Of a DNA stretch of 7,017 bases, positions 5,610 through 7,017 are shown one piece after another. The number at the start of each line of letters is the position of its first letter. Position 1 is the stretch's first letter. Source of the DNA: Candidatus Dormiibacterota bacterium. GTDB taxonomy: Bacteria; Chloroflexota; Dormibacteria; UBA8260; Bog-877. The notes under the pieces were generated by a model, which made no database searches, was not told the origin of the DNA, and saw nothing but the letters and a program-made list of their open reading frames with translations. A program made the position numbers and the translations under genes. The stretch lies in NCBI GenBank assembly GCA_003164475.1, contig PLTL01000119.1:1-7017 (forward strand). The letters run 5' to 3'.

Positions 5610-6257
5610 ATGGCTAACACTAATGTCCCCCAGCGTGTTGACACGATTCTGGTCCGAGTCACACGCGGCGCCTACGAGCTTGTCTTTTCGGTTCCTCCGG
5701 GGGAGGTGCATGTAGTTCGGTGCCAAGACCAGCACCAGAGCGTTGTCGAGGTGGCGAGATTCGATGCCGAGAGGTATGCGACCCCCCACCCTGTTAAGCT
5801 CACATGCACGACCACCAGCATGTGGAGAGTGCCTGCCAAGCTTCAGACAGCGTTTGGGCAGCTCGAACGCGGCGCGTTGCCGGAGGGAAGTGCCTCTGAG
5901 GAGGACGTGCGCAACAGAGGATCGTCCTATAGCCTTCCATTCGATCAGTACTCGGACGAGCTGCAAGGGTACGTCAGTGAGATCCACGTAGCTCTTGACG
6001 GGTGCGCCGCACGGGTTTGGCGTCTACTACGCTGGCGAGTAGCGGCCGAAGCGTCCGACACACTGTTCCAAACCGTCCTGGCAAGCGAGTGGTCTGGAGA
6101 CGGCGGCGCAACCTGGTACCCGCTGGCGTACCCGCTCCACGTTCGAGGCCGCGCCTATGGTGTGCCAAGGTGTGAAGGTGCACGAAACTGGCACGATCAG
6201 CGGTCACCAGAACTGGCACTGGAACGAGCACGAAACTGGCAGGGCTCTTCCGCCTGA
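5610..6257 (+). CDS. Hypothetical protein, 3' end replaced by insertion-element sequence
   Basis: 215 codons. The ATG at 5610 is preceded by GGAGGAG (5598-5604) at 5 nt, a better start than the in-frame GTG-type codons upstream, which lie in the IS3 remnant. The first ~187 residues appear native: a beta-rich opening (VDTILVRVTRGAYELVFSVP), a Cys-containing strand (VHVVRCQDQ), a mixed middle, and a Trp/Arg-rich part (ARVWRLLRWRVAAEASDTLF) followed by SEWSGDGGATWYPLAYPLHV. From codon 188 onward the translation (CEGARNWHDQRSPELALERARNW) comes from the repeats of the adjoining element, so the native C-terminus is probably missing. There is no signal peptide, membrane segment or recognised domain. 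Composition is less GC-rich than the integrase and regulator genes, suggesting a different origin. Confidence 0.6.
   Translation: MANTNVPQRVDTILVRVTRGAYELVFSVPPGEVHVVRCQDQHQSVVEVARFDAERYATPHPVKLTCTTTSMWRVPAKLQTAFGQLERGALPEGSASEEDVRNRGSSYSLPFDQYSDELQGYVSEIHVALDGCAARVWRLLRWRVAAEASDTLFQTVLASEWSGDGGATWYPLAYPLHVRGRAYGVPRCEGARNWHDQRSPELALERARNWQGSSA
6171..6193 (+). repeat. Left 23-bp terminal inverted repeat
   Basis: Starts TGTGAAGGTGCACG and ends AACTGGCA; it is the exact reverse complement of 6394-6416. The match stops at the next base on both sides. This terminal copy is the longest form of the box that repeats at 6211 and 6234. Confidence 0.9.
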
Positions 6258-6393
6258 TCGGATTGCCTGGGCGTCAAGAGACCGGGTTGACCCCCGTCCC
6301 GATCTCAGCAGGAGCGACGTTCGAGGCGCTAGAGACTTTTGGCTCAGTGCCAGTTTGATGCCCGATTCTCTGCCAGTTTCGCGCTCGCTCTCC

Positions 6394-6416
6394 TGCCAGT
6401 TTCGTGCACCTTCACA
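6394..6416 (-). repeat. Right 23-bp terminal inverted repeat
   Basis: Exact reverse complement of the left terminus. It contains the GTG at 6404 that is the only in-frame start for the truncated XRE-ScpB-like gene to its right. Confidence 0.9.
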
Positions 6417-7017
6417 GCGAGCGCCGCCAGCTGCTCGGCCAGAGCCAGGTCCAGCTGAGCCAGAGCGCGAAGGTCTCTCGCACCGTCATCAACGAGATCG
6501 AGGCGGGCACTCGCTTTCCCTCGGTGCGTACCTACGCGAGACTGCGGGCGGCGCTGGGCCTGGAGCCACCGGCGGCGGCGATGATCCCCCAGCGACTTCC
6601 GCTCGAGCTCGACCCGGACCGGGTCACCGCGCTGTGCGCCGGCCTGCTCGCCCGCCATGAGGCCAGACTCGCCGACCTGGCCTCTGCCCTCGACATCGCC
6701 ATCCCGGCGGTCCGGGAGAACCTCGAGCGCGTGGCCGAGCGGCTGCGCCCGGTCGGATACACCCTCACCGACGACGGCGGCACCGTCCGGCTCTGGCCGC
6801 TGCCCGGCCCGCCCAGCGAGGTGGTCCGGTGCCTCAGCGCGGTGGAGGAGACGGTCCAGCCGTCGCCCGAGCAGGTGGGGATCCTCGGCATCGTCGCCTA
6901 CTTCGGACAGATCACCCGGACCCAGATCGAGGCTTTCCGCGGGGAGGGGGCCGGGGCGGTGAACAGCGCCTCGGTGCTCGACCGCATGGTCCGCCAGGGG
7001 CTGCTCGCCAAGGTCCG
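6404..7017 (+). CDS. Second XRE-ScpB-like gene, 5'-truncated and running off the right edge
   Basis: Native homology begins at 6419 (ERRQLLGQSQVQLS), two bases after the insertion-element boundary. The frame is open back to a TGA at 6356 and the only start codon is a GTG at 6404 inside the element's terminal repeat, with no Shine-Dalgarno. Domains follow the 4262-5137 gene: XRE helix-turn-helix (VSRTVINEIEAGTRFPSVRTYARLRAALGL), first winged helix (LASALDIAIPAVRENLERVAERL, wing TDDGGTVRLWPL) and second ScpB-like winged helix (PSPEQVGILGIVAYFGQITR, then VLDRMVRQGLLAKV). By hand count about 119 of 174 aligned residues (68%) are identical. It carries a five-residue insertion relative to the other copy near FRGEGAGAVNSAS. 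About 26 N-terminal residues are missing, including part of helix 1, so DNA binding is probably impaired. It is either a pseudogene or a shortened protein started from element DNA; the C-terminus lies outside the window. Confidence 0.75.
   Translation, partial: MHLHSERRQLLGQSQVQLSQSAKVSRTVINEIEAGTRFPSVRTYARLRAALGLEPPAAAMIPQRLPLELDPDRVTALCAGLLARHEARLADLASALDIAIPAVRENLERVAERLRPVGYTLTDDGGTVRLWPLPGPPSEVVRCLSAVEETVQPSPEQVGILGIVAYFGQITRTQIEAFRGEGAGAVNSASVLDRMVRQGLLAKV

Larger units (their letters stand above)
6171..6416. mobile_element. 246-bp transposase-less element with IS21-like ends
   Basis: Bounded by perfect 23-bp terminal inverted repeats that begin TGTGAAGG. Each side carries three copies of an AACTGGCA box pointing inward: 6186-6193, 6211-6218 and 6234-6241 on the left; 6348-6355, 6371-6378 and 6394-6401 (as TGCCAGTT) on the right. 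Spacing is 25 and 23 bp on the left and 23 and 23 bp on the right. Several regularly spaced transposase-binding repeats inside each end, with tips starting TGT, are characteristic of the IS21 family. The ~106 bp between the two end arrays encode no IstA- or IstB-like sequence. It is therefore a miniature or internally deleted derivative that an IS21-type transposase elsewhere in the genome could still recognise. Flanks (GCCAAGG on the left, GCGAGCG on the right) show no target duplication. Confidence 0.75.

Noticed and set aside
6171..6416. CRISPR-like array, because of regularly spaced repeats
   Set aside because: The repeats are only about 8-14 bp, three in each orientation facing inward, with spacers too short and too few; they are transposon-end binding sites.

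Overview
The window is GC-rich DNA from a free-living bacterium. It has Cys-anchored lipoproteins with Thr/Pro/Ser-rich linkers, GTG/TTG starts and at least one probably leaderless mRNA. This points to a high-GC terrabacterial lineage (Actinomycetota, or Chloroflexota/Dormibacterota-like). The placement is inference; no rRNA, tRNA or other phylogenetic marker is present.

Left part (1-2880), mostly minus strand. A gene end enters from the left edge; it is possibly a RelE/ParE-like protein. Two small secreted lipoproteins follow, one with a BamE/SmpA-like layout and one DUF4352-like. Then come a 75-residue hypothetical protein with a strong Shine-Dalgarno and a two-helix membrane protein with a cytoplasmic zinc ribbon. 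Two gene-poor stretches (1600-1924 and 2153-2532) hold only hairpin or weak promoter signals.

Middle (3092-5137). A complete tyrosine recombinase (minus strand) is divergent from a 291-residue plus-strand protein. That protein joins an XRE-type helix-turn-helix to two winged-helix domains resembling the condensin accessory subunit ScpB. The 144-bp divergent intergenic region holds a perfect 11-bp inverted repeat with a 5-nt centre and a promoter that appears to start transcription almost on the GTG codon. The arrangement looks like the integration/regulation module of a mobile element. The XRE-ScpB-like protein is the most unusual item here.

Right part (5134-7017) is a scrap-yard of insertions. 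A small gene translationally coupled to the XRE-ScpB gene is cut off by the left end of an IS3-family element, of which only the left end and the first 38 codons of orfA remain. A hypothetical gene follows (5610 onward). Its 3' end runs into a 246-bp element with perfect 23-bp terminal inverted repeats and six copies of an AACTGGCA box at 23-25-bp spacing. These are IS21-like ends with no transposase gene between them. Immediately after it comes a second, diverged XRE-ScpB-like gene (about 68% identical to the first over 174 residues by hand count). It lacks its first ~26 residues and runs off the right edge. The two sides of the 246-bp element do not share a target duplication, so it probably marks a deletion or rearrangement junction and not a simple insertion.
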